Counted from the first letter of the stretch, positions 24,577 to 34,253 are shown. The stretch is 64,000 nucleotides of DNA from Fibrobacter sp. (GCA_017550445.1 JAFZOV010000165.1:1-64000); one strand, 5' to 3'. The notes: generated by a model from the letters alone, not told the origin. Program-made: numbers and translations.

Positions 24577-27500
24577 TTACCTTTTGCAAGCTCTTTCCGA
24601 CACGAATGAGATACGTTCCTGCTCTTGGTACTGCAATTTGCATGTTGCCTTTTTCTAGGGCACCTGCAGAAACCATTTTGCCTTGCATGTCGAATAGGGC
24701 GTAGTTTGCATACCCCTGAACGTTTGTGAGCAAAATCGTTCTTCCAGAAACTTCGAGCGAGAAGTTGAGACCATTGCTGTTCGGACTGATTGCGTCTTTG
24801 CCCTTGCTGCTCGAAGATTTTGCGCTGCTAGACGACGTTGCCTCAGAGCTAGAGGATTTGGCTTGCGAACTGGAGCTAGATTTAACGCTAGAACTTGAAC
24901 TTGCCGGCGTGCTGGAACTGGATTTAGCCTCAGAGCTAGAAGATTCAGCCTGCGAACTGGAACTTGCAATGACCGGAGTCGGATTTTCGCTGAATACTGG
25001 ATAGCCGCCGTTGCGTGTCCATATACCGCTGCTTTCCTTCGTGTTGTTTGAAGTATTCAATATATTGACAAATTTGTCGCTTTTCATCGTCTCCGTATTC
25101 ATGGGAGTTATAGCGACGCGTGCTGAATACATGCTGACTTTGTCTGCGGTGTCGCGAACGAATGTGGAATCGTAGAAGATACTGGTGGTGGTATCTTTAA
25201 ACGTGCGATATTCATAATATTCTACAGGTTCGATGGGACCCACATAAGAACCCTTTACAGGAGCCGCATTATAGACGTTTTCGTAATAGTTGTTGTAACT
25301 GTATTTTCGGCCAACAATGCCACCTGCTGCGGAATCGGATTCTATTTCGCCCCAGTTATAGACGTTAATGAAGTTGTTGTATTTTGAATAGCCGACAATG
25401 CCGCCGGAATAGGCTTCCTTTCCGTTTGCCGAAATAGAAGCTGTATTCGAAACAACGCTTAGATCGATGTATTCGGCGTATCCGCATATTCCGCCTGCAT
25501 AACTAGTGGTAGTGTCTTTTTCGGTTGCAACCGCTGTAACTTCGCCTTCGTTAAAGGCGTGGCTAATGCCGTTGTTTTTGCTAGATAATCCGGCAATTCC
25601 TCCAACATAAGTTGCTGGTCCTGTTGAACGGGTTGTAGGACCGCGATAGGCTTTAATATTCCCGAAATTGCGGACGTTTTTAATGTTTCCGGTTCCCTGT
25701 CCCATTATGCCGCCCACATTAATGAACCCTTCGATATCACCCTTGTTTGTACAAGAATCAACATCGATTTTTTCTGATCCATAAATTCCGCCTGAAAGAA
25801 TTCCTGCAAATCTTACATGAACCCATGTGGCAGAGGTTGTGTCTATAGCCGAAATGTTGCCCTCGTTTGTAGAATTCTTGACGGAGCCCTCAAGGGCGAT
25901 GCCTCCAATTACGAGTGCATTTTTTTGAGCGATGCTATCAGCGATGTCTACCTTGATTGAACCTAGGTTTATGCTTGAATCAATGGTGGCCTTTCCGCTG
26001 GAGATGCCTCCAATCCTAACATCCAATTCACTTTTGGTATAGTTGAATGTGATATTTCCTTCGTTCCTGGAATTTTTGATGGTGCCGCCACTATTTGCAA
26101 TGCCTGCAATTTGCATATACTGTACATTGACGGAGCTTTCACGGGCGCTTTCGCCGAAAATGTTACCCTTGTTTATGGCTTTTTCAATCACGCCGGTATT
26201 GGATTGGACTATCCCGGCAATATATACAGGTTGTGTGTACGATAAATCTTCTATGTTGCTGTCGTAGGGATGGCTGATGTTCCCGTAGTTTGTGACGTTC
26301 TTGATTAATCCTCCATTGTACCCAACAAATCCTGTGATAGACTGGACGTATTTGGTTCCTTCTGTGAAATCGCTGTAGTTTTCGCAGTTTTCGATGATTC
26401 CCCTTTCTTTATTGCTTCCAACAAAAGCATATATTTCTGTTGCCGTAGAATCAACAAAAGCATTACGGAGAGAACTGTTTTGAATGGTGCCTGCGTTGCT
26501 GTATGCGAACGCACTGGCGGTGGATGTTTTATATCCACTTGATGGATTCATGAAGATATTTACCAAGCTGACGTTGCGGATAACAGCTCCTTTTGAGACA
26601 TCACGGAACATCCTGCCGTTTAATCCATAAATACTGTGCCCTGCTCCATCGAAAACATAGTTCGTTGCGAGATTACCTGTCAGGTAATTTTCGGATAAAA
26701 ACTTTGTTGTGTCCTTGGCCAGATAAATGTCGTTTGCGAGAATGACATTGTCAACGAACGGATTCACTCCGGATGTCCTGTAGTTGGTATTCTTAATGTA
26801 CCATGCATACTCGCCCGGGGTAGAAATCACCTGGTAGAGCGAAGAGTCCTTGTGCATCTTCAATACGGGTTCGCTGTATTCGCCGTTCCATCCGATAACG
26901 GGTTCCTTGGTCGTGGCTGAGTCGGTAAATACGACAAGGCTGGAATCGGTAAAGGTGTTGGAATATTTGGCGTAAACGGTCTGGCTGTCAGTGAATACCG
27001 TTGTGCTTGTTACGGGAGTGCCTGCCGAATCAATCCAGCCTTCAAAATAGCGACCCTCTTTAGATAATGGCAAAGGTGTATTTGTCAAATGTCCTTTGGA
27101 ATCGGTGTAGACTGTTTTTACGTAAAGGCTGTCATCGAGGAAAATCTTTTGAATGGGTAAATTGACGGAATCTGCAAAGAAGGGGTATGAACCGGTTGTT
27201 GTCCATAGATGCGGAGAACCAACGAAACTGCTGCCTGCAATTGGGACCCCGTTTCTTTCGATTTCATTTAGCTTATTTGCAAATTCGATGGTTTGCATGT
27301 CCTTGGTAGGCAAACCCTGCATTTCCCATTTGACTGTTGTTGCGCTATCTTTTGCGATAGGTTGAGTGCTGGGCAACTTACTAGAATCAAAGAAACTTCC
27401 TATAATCTGTCCTGCGTTGATTGCGACTATGCCGCCTGTCGTTACATTCCCTTTAGCTTTATCTGTATAAGATAGCGATGTGCCTATGAGTGCCATATTG

Positions 27501-28699
27501 TATCCGCAGATGCCTCCGACATTTTTTCCTTCTAGGGAACCTTTGTTGACAGATGACATAACGTAATAGCTACAAACTCCGCCGATTCCTCCTGCATAAA
27601 GAGTGCCTTTTACGCTACCGTCATTTATTGATTTACGGGCTGCGGAGATTCTTCCTGCAAGTCCGCCTGCGATTTCTCCGTCAACAAGACCCGTGTTGGT
27701 GCTGTTCATTATGTTGCCGGATGTGCCAGCGATTCCGCCGACAAAAGAAGAATCCATATTACTTTGAGCTAAGTAATTATTTGTGATCGAACCGGAATTC
27801 TCGCAGAAATCAAATATGCTTCCTTCGCCAGCAATCCCTCCAACACGATATCCGGTAGACGAAATTGTTCCGCTGTTTTTACAGTTCAAGATGGTTCTTT
27901 GTTCACCGTTTTTTCCTGCAATGCCGCCGACGAAAACTCCATACTTTCCAACGGAGCCGGTGTTGGAAATATTTCCAACATTGCTGCTGTTGCTTATAGA
28001 GGCGTCGTAAGCATAGCCGACGATGCCGCCTAAGTATGCTTCCCAAATCCAATCGAGAACGGCGGTGATGTTGCTGGAATTTGTGCAGCTGTCAATTTGA
28101 CCTTGGTGTTTTCCGACGATTCCTCCGATATAAATTTCTCTTCTGTATTTTTTGTTTAGCGAATCATTGTAAGTAATAGTATTGGCTTGGTTGTGGATGT
28201 TTTTGAGCGTTGCTTTTGCTTGTCCCGCGAATAGGCCTGCGTAGATAGAGCCATGTGATGCGGATGAATCGCTTTTGTAACTCAGTTTTGAGTTGGCTAT
28301 CGTTAATCTTTCGGCGGTTCCCTTAAAAAAATCGAATAAACCTAATGCAGAATCCGAAGCAGCAATGTTCAAACCGGAGATTGTATGGCCGTTTCCTTCG
28401 AAAGTACCACTAAATTTTTTTATCGGCTTCCATTCGAATTCAGAAACACTTTTCGCGTCCTCACCGAAAACAATGTCGTCTGTAAGCGTCAGGTTGACTG
28501 TCGGAACTTCTGCCAGAGTGTCGAGTATCTCGGCCAGTCCGGCAAGCTGTTCCGGAGTAGAAACCTCGCACAGGTAAATGCCGTACGAGGTTAAGGCCTC
28601 TTCGTTACATAGCGGTTTTTCCGCCTTGCCGCTCCATGCGGCAAGACAAGCGGAAGTTGCAAGAAGACAGATAGTGCTATAAATTTTTGCTGAACTCAT
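24566..28699 (-). CDS. Large secreted GLUG-repeat protein with C-terminal secretion-type domain
   Basis: The 1377-residue protein has a signal peptide (to about SGKA, residue 26). Two long blocks, about 130-450 and 700-1180, are built of GLUG-like repeats (pattern GGIVGYN...I..C.N.G.I), which form a right-handed beta solenoid as in adhesins. Between them is an InlB/Listeria-Bacteroides type repeat (about 545-610, GRYFEGW...VYAKYS). A serine-rich linker (about 1255-1300) is followed by a 70-residue C-terminal domain ending KSLQKVIVE, similar in shape to type IX secretion signals. Surface adhesion, perhaps to plant fibre, is inferred. AGGAG precedes the start. It follows a barrel gene by 29 bases and overlaps the UvrA paralogue by 11 bases. 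Confidence 0.85.
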   Translation of the reverse strand: MSSAKIYSTICLLATSACLAAWSGKAEKPLCNEEALTSYGIYLCEVSTPEQLAGLAEILDTLAEVPTVNLTLTDDIVFGEDAKSVSEFEWKPIKKFSGTFEGNGHTISGLNIAASDSALGLFDFFKGTAERLTIANSKLSYKSDSSASHGSIYAGLFAGQAKATLKNIHNQANTITYNDSLNKKYRREIYIGGIVGKHQGQIDSCTNSSNITAVLDWIWEAYLGGIVGYAYDASISNSSNVGNISNTGSVGKYGVFVGGIAGKNGEQRTILNCKNSGTISSTGYRVGGIAGEGSIFDFCENSGSITNNYLAQSNMDSSFVGGIAGTSGNIMNSTNTGLVDGEIAGGLAGRISAARKSINDGSVKGTLYAGGIGGVCSYYVMSSVNKGSLEGKNVGGICGYNMALIGTSLSYTDKAKGNVTTGGIVAINAGQIIGSFFDSSKLPSTQPIAKDSATTVKWEMQGLPTKDMQTIEFANKLNEIERNGVPIAGSSFVGSPHLWTTTGSYPFFADSVNLPIQKIFLDDSLYVKTVYTDSKGHLTNTPLPLSKEGRYFEGWIDSAGTPVTSTTVFTDSQTVYAKYSNTFTDSSLVVFTDSATTKEPVIGWNGEYSEPVLKMHKDSSLYQVISTPGEYAWYIKNTNYRTSGVNPFVDNVILANDIYLAKDTTKFLSENYLTGNLATNYVFDGAGHSIYGLNGRMFRDVSKGAVIRNVSLVNIFMNPSSGYKTSTASAFAYSNAGTIQNSSLRNAFVDSTATEIYAFVGSNKERGIIENCENYSDFTEGTKYVQSITGFVGYNGGLIKNVTNYGNISHPYDSNIEDLSYTQPVYIAGIVQSNTGVIEKAINKGNIFGESARESSVNVQYMQIAGIANSGGTIKNSRNEGNITFNYTKSELDVRIGGISSGKATIDSSINLGSIKVDIADSIAQKNALVIGGIALEGSVKNSTNEGNISAIDTTSATWVHVRFAGILSGGIYGSEKIDVDSCTNKGDIEGFINVGGIMGQGTGNIKNVRNFGNIKAYRGPTTRSTGPATYVGGIAGLSSKNNGISHAFNEGEVTAVATEKDTTTSYAGGICGYAEYIDLSVVSNTASISANGKEAYSGGIVGYSKYNNFINVYNWGEIESDSAAGGIVGRKYSYNNYYENVYNAAPVKGSYVGPIEPVEYYEYRTFKDTTTSIFYDSTFVRDTADKVSMYSARVAITPMNTETMKSDKFVNILNTSNNTKESSGIWTRNGGYPVFSENPTPVIASSSSQAESSSSEAKSSSSTPASSSSSVKSSSSSQAKSSSSEATSSSSAKSSSSKGKDAISPNSNGLNFSLEVSGRTILLTNVQGYANYALFDMQGKMVSAGALEKGNMQIAVPRAGTYLIRVGKSLQKVIVE

Positions 28700-28728
28700 G
28701 ATTTTCTCCTTTTTAATCCCAAACGGAG

Positions 28729-29313
28729 CTATTCCCTAATGGTGAATCGCAGTTCACCAAACGGGGTGCAGAAGTCAAGATTTTCGAGGTTGTTCGTCTC
28801 GATGCCGGAGAACATGCGGTAGCCGCCACCGATAGACACTTCGAGCATCTTGGTCACGCGGTAGTTGAAGTGCACGGCCATGTCGGCCGTAAAGAAGTAA
28901 TCTTCAGATTCGAAGGCTTCGTCGTCGGGTTCCATCACGTAGAGGGCGCCGCCGCCGATTTCAATCGGAACAGAAATTGAGAAATCGTTGATGCGCACCG
29001 GGAAAAGTTCCACGAATCCGCCGACAGACATGTACTTGATCATCTGCTTTTCGGCAACATTATAGTTGCGCACGTCGCTCAAGAGTCTAGACACCCACAC
29101 ACCCGTCGAAAGCAGAGGATTGATATCTAGACCGATGCGGAGGTTTGCAAAGATGGCGCCGTCGTCAGCCACGAGAACGTTGCCGCCGCTCACGCCGATA
29201 AATGCCTTCAGTCCGTCATCAGTTTTTTCTTCGGGAGTGTACTTCACGCTCTGAAGTTCGGCGTTTGCAAAAGCGGTGAGGGCTATCAGGAAAACAAAAA
29301 ATTTCTTTATCAT
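28729..29313 (-). CDS. Small outer membrane beta-barrel protein of unknown function
   Basis: The 194-residue product has a signal peptide (MIKKFFVFLIALTAFANA) and about eight amphipathic strands ending in an aromatic/charged terminus (GELRFTIRE), as in 8-strand OmpA/OmpW-like barrels. I cannot place it in a named family. GAGG lies 6 bases before the ATG. It is followed 29 bases later by the GLUG protein gene, so the barrel could help to anchor or export that protein; this is inference from position only. Confidence 0.7.
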   Translation of the reverse strand: MIKKFFVFLIALTAFANAELQSVKYTPEEKTDDGLKAFIGVSGGNVLVADDGAIFANLRIGLDINPLLSTGVWVSRLLSDVRNYNVAEKQMIKYMSVGGFVELFPVRINDFSISVPIEIGGGALYVMEPDDEAFESEDYFFTADMAVHFNYRVTKMLEVSIGGGYRMFSGIETNNLENLDFCTPFGELRFTIRE

Positions 29314-29351
29314 TTTATACCTCGTTTTGTATAAAATCTACTAAAAATATA

Positions 29352-29460
29352 AGACCCGGCGATAGCCTGGCCGCTAAGCGAACATTCCGGAACGGCCATG
29401 CGAGCGTGCGGAGCAGGCTGAGTCGGGTCTGAAACTAGGGGGAAACATCCCCCTCTTTAA
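29352..29460 (-). ncRNA. Candidate structured RNA or compound terminator
   Basis: Nested stems are visible: AGACCCG/CGGGTCT (29352-29358 with 29424-29430), AGCCTG/CAGGCT (29364-29369 with 29414-29419) and CCGC/GCGG (29371-29374 with 29408-29411). They enclose a loop with TTCCGGAA. A second hairpin AGGGGG-aaacat-CCCCCT (29437-29454) adjoins it. On the minus strand the large stem is followed by TTATATTTTT, so it may be an elaborate terminator of the yihY transcript. I find no match to SRP, 6S, RNase P or tmRNA cores. Confidence 0.45.
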
Positions 29461-29463
29461 AAA

Positions 29464-30450
29464 TTAAAGACGGTCTTTCGTCATGTTCAGACCTTCGGCG
29501 GGGCTTCCTTCCCAGTTCCAGATGCGGTCCTTGGATTCAGGCCAGGTGCAAATTGTCCATACCACGGAATTACCGCAAAGAACGATTGTCCAAATGCCGA
29601 ACACCAAGAAAAGAATGAGAGGAATGAAGGCGAGCGATCCGTAGAAGATTGACATACGGGTCACGAGCATGGTTTGGATAAGCATCAGGATCTTCACGTA
29701 GATGATAATGCAAATCCATGCGAGGACTGTAATGCCGATAGATGATACCAGCAGCTTCTTCTTGGTGTAGTTCTTGGGGTCCGGTCTTGCAGGGAGTGCA
29801 TACAGGGTCAAGAAAATTACCAGGAGGAATGCCCCGTGGAAAGTCAGGTACCAGAATGCGTTGATGAGGGTCTTGAGAACCGACTGGTCAAAGTGTAGAC
29901 CGTCGACGACAATGACCGAAAGCGCATTTTGCATGTGGTTCACAAAGCCGGCGTACAGACCGATGATTCCTGCGAAGATAAGCAGAAGCGGGGTGTAAAT
30001 GCGAATCTGCTTGTGCAGCGGGCGAGAGACCTTGTTTTCCCACACCACGTTGAAGTTCGATTCCAGGCTGCCGAAAGCGAGAATGAACGTGATGAAAAGA
30101 CCCATGGCGCCGATAAAGCCGAGCTTGCCGATAGGCACATGTTCGGCGTTCTGCACAATGGAAATAATGGGATCGATAGGCCAGTCCAGATCCAGGAACG
30201 TGACTAAGTGCGGCAAGTAGTCCGAAAAGAAATTGCCGAAGCCGACCGCAAGCGTAATCGAAGTCAGCAAAATCAGGAGCGGAACCACGGCCAGGAATGT
30301 CGTGTAGGTGAGGGCGGCAGCGCGGGTTAGTCCGTGGAAGTACAGGAAAGACTTTCCGGCGATGACTGCGACCTTCACTGGAGTAACGGAACGTTCGGCG
30401 ATGGCGTCGAACATTCTTTCCCATGAGAACTCTTTAAACCAATTTGGCAT
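29464..30450 (-). CDS. YihY/virulence factor BrkB family inner membrane protein
   Basis: The 328-residue protein has six membrane segments and the family marks: the first-loop segment GLTRAAALTYTTFLAVVPLL (about 40-60), ESNFNVVWE in the middle (about 130) and the FGSLAFIP-like YGSLAFIPLILF block near 275. The family was once called RNase BN in error; its function is unsettled, with proposals of transport. ATG 30450 is preferred; TTG 30459 is in frame but has no better ribosome binding site. The gene starts 13 bases after the porin-like gene, so both are probably on one transcript. Confidence 0.88.
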   Translation of the reverse strand: MPNWFKEFSWERMFDAIAERSVTPVKVAVIAGKSFLYFHGLTRAAALTYTTFLAVVPLLILLTSITLAVGFGNFFSDYLPHLVTFLDLDWPIDPIISIVQNAEHVPIGKLGFIGAMGLFITFILAFGSLESNFNVVWENKVSRPLHKQIRIYTPLLLIFAGIIGLYAGFVNHMQNALSVIVVDGLHFDQSVLKTLINAFWYLTFHGAFLLVIFLTLYALPARPDPKNYTKKKLLVSSIGITVLAWICIIIYVKILMLIQTMLVTRMSIFYGSLAFIPLILFLVFGIWTIVLCGNSVVWTICTWPESKDRIWNWEGSPAEGLNMTKDRL

Positions 30451-30462
30451 TACAATCAAAAA

Positions 30463-31521
30463 TTACTTGATGGTGCTGGTCAGGCGGAAGGCGAGACCCA
30501 CATCGCTCATTTCGTTTTCGCTGTAGACGCTGAATTGAAGCTTGGACTTGCCAATGCTCTTGACGTAGGCGACGGTCCATGCCCAGTCGTCGTAGGTACC
30601 CTGCGGGGCACCGTAAAGGTTGTCGCGCTTGTTGATGTATTCCCATTCCACCATGAGGTGGCTCATGAGGGTGTTCATGATGCCGCTATTCGGGGCGAAG
30701 TCCAGGCCCAGGTAGAACGGCTGGTAGTAGATGCCCGGCTGGAAATACTTGGATTCGGGGGCGATGTAGTTTTCGGCGCTGACATCCAGGTCGTCATCCT
30801 GAGTGTAAATGCAGGCGTATTCACCGTAGGCACGGAGAATCGGGAGAAATCCGTAGCTGGCGTAGGCGGCCACGCGGTGGGTAATGTAGGCGGTGTTCTG
30901 CACCACGTCGATGGCGTTAGAACGGTAGGCGACCTTGACTTCCAGGGGGAAGGTGAACTTCATGTCGTCTTCGATACGCACATAGCCCTGGTTGGCGGTG
31001 CCGTTCTTGGTGGCTACCATGGCGTTCAACTGGTTGAGGCCGTTTTTCCAGCCCAGTTCAAGTGCGTTGTGGCTGTAGTCGCGCATCCACAAACCACGCT
31101 TGGTCAGATCCTTGTCGACATAGGTACCGAAGTTGGTGGACTGGGACCAGTCGGTCTTCCAGCGACCGATTTTCAGGTTCAAGAGGTTGTCTTCGCTAAG
31201 GTTCCACTTGTAGTTTACCCAGTAGAGGTCGGCCAGGATCTTGTCGTAGTAGGTGGTCTTTCCGTCTCCATCCTTGATCTTGTTGCCGAATTCCGGGGCG
31301 AAAATGCGGAGCATGATTAAACCATCCAAGTTTTCGCTCTTGTACTGACCGCCGATGTTGGCGCGAATCCAGCCGCTGCTGAAGTTGTTGTCTTCGTCGG
31401 CGATGGACTTGGTGACTTGGGTCTGTACGTTGCCCTTGAGGGTCATATTGTCGGTGGCGTCGGCGGCAAATGCAGAAATGCTCATGGCGAGTGCAGCCGC
31501 TGCGATTTTCCTGAACTTCAT
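30463..31521 (-). CDS. Porin-like outer membrane protein
   Basis: The 352-residue protein has a signal peptide (MKFRKIAAAALAMSISAFA) and a chain of amphipathic beta strands with frequent W, Y and D/N turns. Segments such as LLNLKIGRWKTDWSQ and the closing strand ending FRLTSTIK resemble phosphate-selective or general porins. I do not see a motif that fixes the substrate. AAGGAG is 6 bases before ATG. It is the first gene of a two-gene unit with yihY and is divergent from an OmpA-family gene. Confidence 0.75.
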   Translation of the reverse strand: MKFRKIAAAALAMSISAFAADATDNMTLKGNVQTQVTKSIADEDNNFSSGWIRANIGGQYKSENLDGLIMLRIFAPEFGNKIKDGDGKTTYYDKILADLYWVNYKWNLSEDNLLNLKIGRWKTDWSQSTNFGTYVDKDLTKRGLWMRDYSHNALELGWKNGLNQLNAMVATKNGTANQGYVRIEDDMKFTFPLEVKVAYRSNAIDVVQNTAYITHRVAAYASYGFLPILRAYGEYACIYTQDDDLDVSAENYIAPESKYFQPGIYYQPFYLGLDFAPNSGIMNTLMSHLMVEWEYINKRDNLYGAPQGTYDDWAWTVAYVKSIGKSKLQFSVYSENEMSDVGLAFRLTSTIK

Positions 31522-31608
31522 GAATTACTCCTTGGAGTGTTTTGTTTTTCGTGTCCAAATTTAGAAATATTTTTCTATTTTTCGGCCCGCTTTTTTAAGG
31601 AGTGTTCC

Positions 31609-32340
31609 GTGAAAATGTTTGGTTTCGGTTATTTGCCTGCTTTGGGGGCCGTTTTAATTGCAAATTTGGTGGTGACTCCCGTTTTTGCTCGAGATTTGCT
31701 TCCGAACAAGACCCATGCCGTGCTGACCGTGACTTATACCAACAATGACGATGTTCCCCAGGCGCATAAAAAACTGACTTTTGTGGGGCAGAACGATCCC
31801 CAGAAAAGGTTGACCGTGACTACGGATGCCGAAGGCGAGGTGACTTTCCATATTCCCCGCGAAGAAACCTATACAATCTATTGTGAAAGTGTGACGGGAC
31901 CTTTTGAATGTGGTACATCGCCTTACGTTTCGTCTACGGCGAGTACGGGCGGTATTACGGTCGTGTTCGATGATACCCGTGTGGAACTGAAAGGTGTGAA
32001 TTTTAAGGCCGGAAGCGCCGAACTGGAGCCGGAATCCATGGAAATATTGGATTCTGCCGTGGCGGGAATCAAGAAAAATCCCCAAGCCCGTATCGAAATT
32101 CAGGGCCATACGAGTTCCGAAGGCGATGATCAGTTCAACCAGACTCTTTCGGAACAGCGCGCCTATGCCGTATTCCTTTACATGGTCGATAAGGGGATTG
32201 ACCGCGGCCGTCTTTCGGCAAGCGGTTACGGATCCAGCCAGCCCAGGGCGAGCAATGGTACCGAGGCAGGCCGCAAAAAGAATCGCCGTATCGAGCTTCG
32301 TGTGCTAAACGAAGACGAAGTCGAAGTGGAAGTTAAATGA
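31609..32340 (+). CDS. OmpA-family peptidoglycan-binding protein
   Basis: This is a 243-residue exported protein. After a signal sequence (to VFA) comes a beta-rich domain of about 100 residues that looks like a carboxypeptidase-regulatory (CNA-B/TonB-like) fold (AVLTVTYTNNDDVPQ...VTFHIPREETYTIYC). The C-terminal OmpA domain follows, with FKAGSAELEP and the diaminopimelate-binding pattern IEIQGHTSSEGDDQFNQTLSEQRA and GRKKNRRIEL. It lacks a barrel and a clear lipobox, so it is probably periplasmic. The GTG at 31609 has AAGGAG at 6 bases; ATG 31615 is a less likely choice. Confidence 0.88.
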   Translation: MKMFGFGYLPALGAVLIANLVVTPVFARDLLPNKTHAVLTVTYTNNDDVPQAHKKLTFVGQNDPQKRLTVTTDAEGEVTFHIPREETYTIYCESVTGPFECGTSPYVSSTASTGGITVVFDDTRVELKGVNFKAGSAELEPESMEILDSAVAGIKKNPQARIEIQGHTSSEGDDQFNQTLSEQRAYAVFLYMVDKGIDRGRLSASGYGSSQPRASNGTEAGRKKNRRIELRVLNEDEVEVEVK

Positions 32341-32432
32341 TGTGGAATGTGTAATGTGGGATGTGAAATGAATAATGAATAATTGACAAATCATTATTCA
32401 TTGTTCATTATTAATTGATAATTGTTAATTCT
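32339..32432. repeat. Heptad repeat array H6, two flavours with 12-bp stem
   Basis: It begins in the TGTGGAA flavour (aatgtgt, aatgtgg, gatgtga), passes into aatgaat units, and returns as cattatt, cattgtt, cattatt, aattgat, aattgtt. The arms 32368-32379 and 32391-32402 are perfectly complementary (12 bp). It overlaps the last codons of the convergent S1-domain gene. Confidence 0.78.
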
Positions 32433-33258
32433 TTCGGAATCCGTCGTCGCCGAGCACGATTTTTCCTTCGCGGAAGAGCGTGCCTAGAATCTTCTTGAAA
32501 GTCTTCTTGGACATGCCGAATTCACGGCGAATTTCTTCGGGATCGCTGTGGTCGCCGTAGGGCAAAAATCCGCCTGCTTCTTCAAGCTTTTGGAGAACTG
32601 CGGCGGGGCTTTCGCTCTTCATGAGTCCCTTGTAGCCCACGGGAGTAAGGTTCAAGGTGATTTTTCCGTCTTCGGTGAAACGTTGTATGTAGCCGGCCAT
32701 GGTGTCGCCGATATAAATGCGCGGCGTGGCGGGCGAAATCATGAGGCGGCCCGTGTAGCGGAAATCCACTAGGAAGTCGATGTGGTCGCGGGTGACTTCG
32801 TAGGCGGCGAGCTGCACCTTTTGACCCAGGTGGAGCTCAGAGGTGTCGGTATCCAAGAAACTTTTGATTTTTTCGGTGGCCACGATGCGGTTGCTCTTGT
32901 CGTCTTCCAGAATGTAGACAACGCAGCGGTCACCGCGCCTGAGTTCACCCAGTTGCTGCTTGAATGGCAGGAACAGGTCCTTGTTCAGACCCCAGTCCAA
33001 GAATGCCCCGTAGCGGTTTACGTCCTTGACTTCGAGAACCGCAAATTCCCCTACGGTAGCGTAGGGCTTGTCGAGGGTGGCGATGGGGCGGTCTTCGGAA
33101 TCCATGTAGACAAATACGTCCAGGACTTCGCCGACTTCCAGGGAAAATTCTTCTTTTTTGCCGGGGAGCAGCACGCGTCCGCCGGTTTCCAGTTCCAGGT
33201 AGTAACCCTGGGGCATGATTTCTTCGACCCGGGCGCGGTTGTATTTGCCTAATTCCAT
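32425..33258 (-). CDS. cvfB: S1-domain RNA-binding protein, CvfB family
   Basis: The 277-residue protein follows the CvfB plan: three S1-like OB-fold domains (about 1-65, 67-135 and 140-215) and a C-terminal winged helix (about 220-277). Marks are LPGKKEE in the first domain, DVNRYGAFLDWGLNKDLFLPF in the second and GYKGLM before the winged helix, which has the block EFGMSKKTFKKILGTL. CvfB proteins bind RNA and in Staphylococcus affect virulence gene expression. The frame is open upstream to 33588, but homology and a GGAAGG site point to ATG 33258. The stop lies within array H6. Confidence 0.88.
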   Translation of the reverse strand: MELGKYNRARVEEIMPQGYYLELETGGRVLLPGKKEEFSLEVGEVLDVFVYMDSEDRPIATLDKPYATVGEFAVLEVKDVNRYGAFLDWGLNKDLFLPFKQQLGELRRGDRCVVYILEDDKSNRIVATEKIKSFLDTDTSELHLGQKVQLAAYEVTRDHIDFLVDFRYTGRLMISPATPRIYIGDTMAGYIQRFTEDGKITLNLTPVGYKGLMKSESPAAVLQKLEEAGGFLPYGDHSDPEEIRREFGMSKKTFKKILGTLFREGKIVLGDDGFRKN

Positions 33259-33389
33259 AAAAAAGACCTTCCGTTCAAGTGATGGTTCAATAATAGAAAA
33301 TGTGAAGAACAGAAAAAAGGGGAGATTTTGAACTGTTTTTTCGATTTTGGCGTGTATATAGAGAGAACCTCTTAAAAAAAGGAATAACC

Positions 33390-34088
33390 ATGTATCAAAA
33401 TAAGCCTGTACAGTTGCCCCGTGATAATCAGTTGCCTCGTGAAAAAATCGAGAAAATGGGGGCTTCCGCCCTTTCCAACGAAGAGTTGCTTGCCTTAATT
33501 TTGGGAAGCGGAAACCAAGATTGTAACGTATTCGAGCTATCCCGCCACTTGGCGGATTTTCTTTCGAATCAAACTCAGGTGCCCTCATTGAGCAAAATCC
33601 GCGAAATTCGTGGACTTGGCAAGGTGAAATCGGCGCAGGTGCTTGCCTGCCTGGAACTTTCGGGGCGCTATATCTTGAGCGCCAAGTCGAATCCGGTGAT
33701 GTCTCCCGATGACCTGATGTCGAGGCTTTCGTTCCTAAAATACGAGGAGCAGGAACATTTGGTGGTCGTAACCCTCAATTCGGTCAATTGTATCATCCGG
33801 GTTCATGAAATCACGACGGGGCTTGTCAACAAGACTCCTGTACACCCCCGCGAAGCCTTTGCGAAGGCCATAGAAGATCGTGCCGTATCGGTGGTTTTTG
33901 CCCATAATCACCCTTCGGGGTCGCTGGAGCCTAGTCTAGAGGATATGGCCATAACCCGGGTGCTTTGTGCTTCGGGGCGAATTTTGCAGATACCTGTGTT
34001 GGACCACATTATTGTGGGGAAAGGCGGCTTTTCCAGCATTTGTAGAATGCAACCGGAATTGTTCGAACGGACCTTCGAAACGGACTGA
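33390..34088 (+). CDS. radC: RadC/JAB-domain protein
   Basis: The 232-residue protein has an N-terminal helix-hairpin-helix region (about 25-90, IREIRGLGKVKSAQVLACLE) and a C-terminal MPN/JAB metalloprotease-like domain with the motif HNHPSGSLEPSLEDM (His-x-His and Asp metal ligands, near residues 172-186). RadC was named for a repair phenotype that was later disputed; its true activity is unknown. AAGGA precedes ATG 33390. It is divergent from cvfB. Confidence 0.92.
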   Translation: MYQNKPVQLPRDNQLPREKIEKMGASALSNEELLALILGSGNQDCNVFELSRHLADFLSNQTQVPSLSKIREIRGLGKVKSAQVLACLELSGRYILSAKSNPVMSPDDLMSRLSFLKYEEQEHLVVVTLNSVNCIIRVHEITTGLVNKTPVHPREAFAKAIEDRAVSVVFAHNHPSGSLEPSLEDMAITRVLCASGRILQIPVLDHIIVGKGGFSSICRMQPELFERTFETD

Positions 34089-34253
34089 AAATAAATTTGT
34101 TGCGAAATTTTTACAGTCTGTTTGTTGTGTGATATTCATTAAATTAATAAAAAAAAGAGCATTTTTTTGTTGCTTTTTTGAGTAATAAGTTATATTTACA
34201 ATAGTTAAATCGGGTAGCCTTGTTTGGTGGGCCGCCCACTATAAGGAGACGCT

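Noticed and set aside
30451..30459. Longer TTG start for the YihY-family protein
   Set aside because: It adds three residues without a better ribosome binding site; ATG 30450 is simpler.
32425..33588. Upstream extension of the CvfB gene to 33588
   Set aside because: The extra 110 codons run antisense through the start of radC and its promoter region; family homology begins at ATG 33258.
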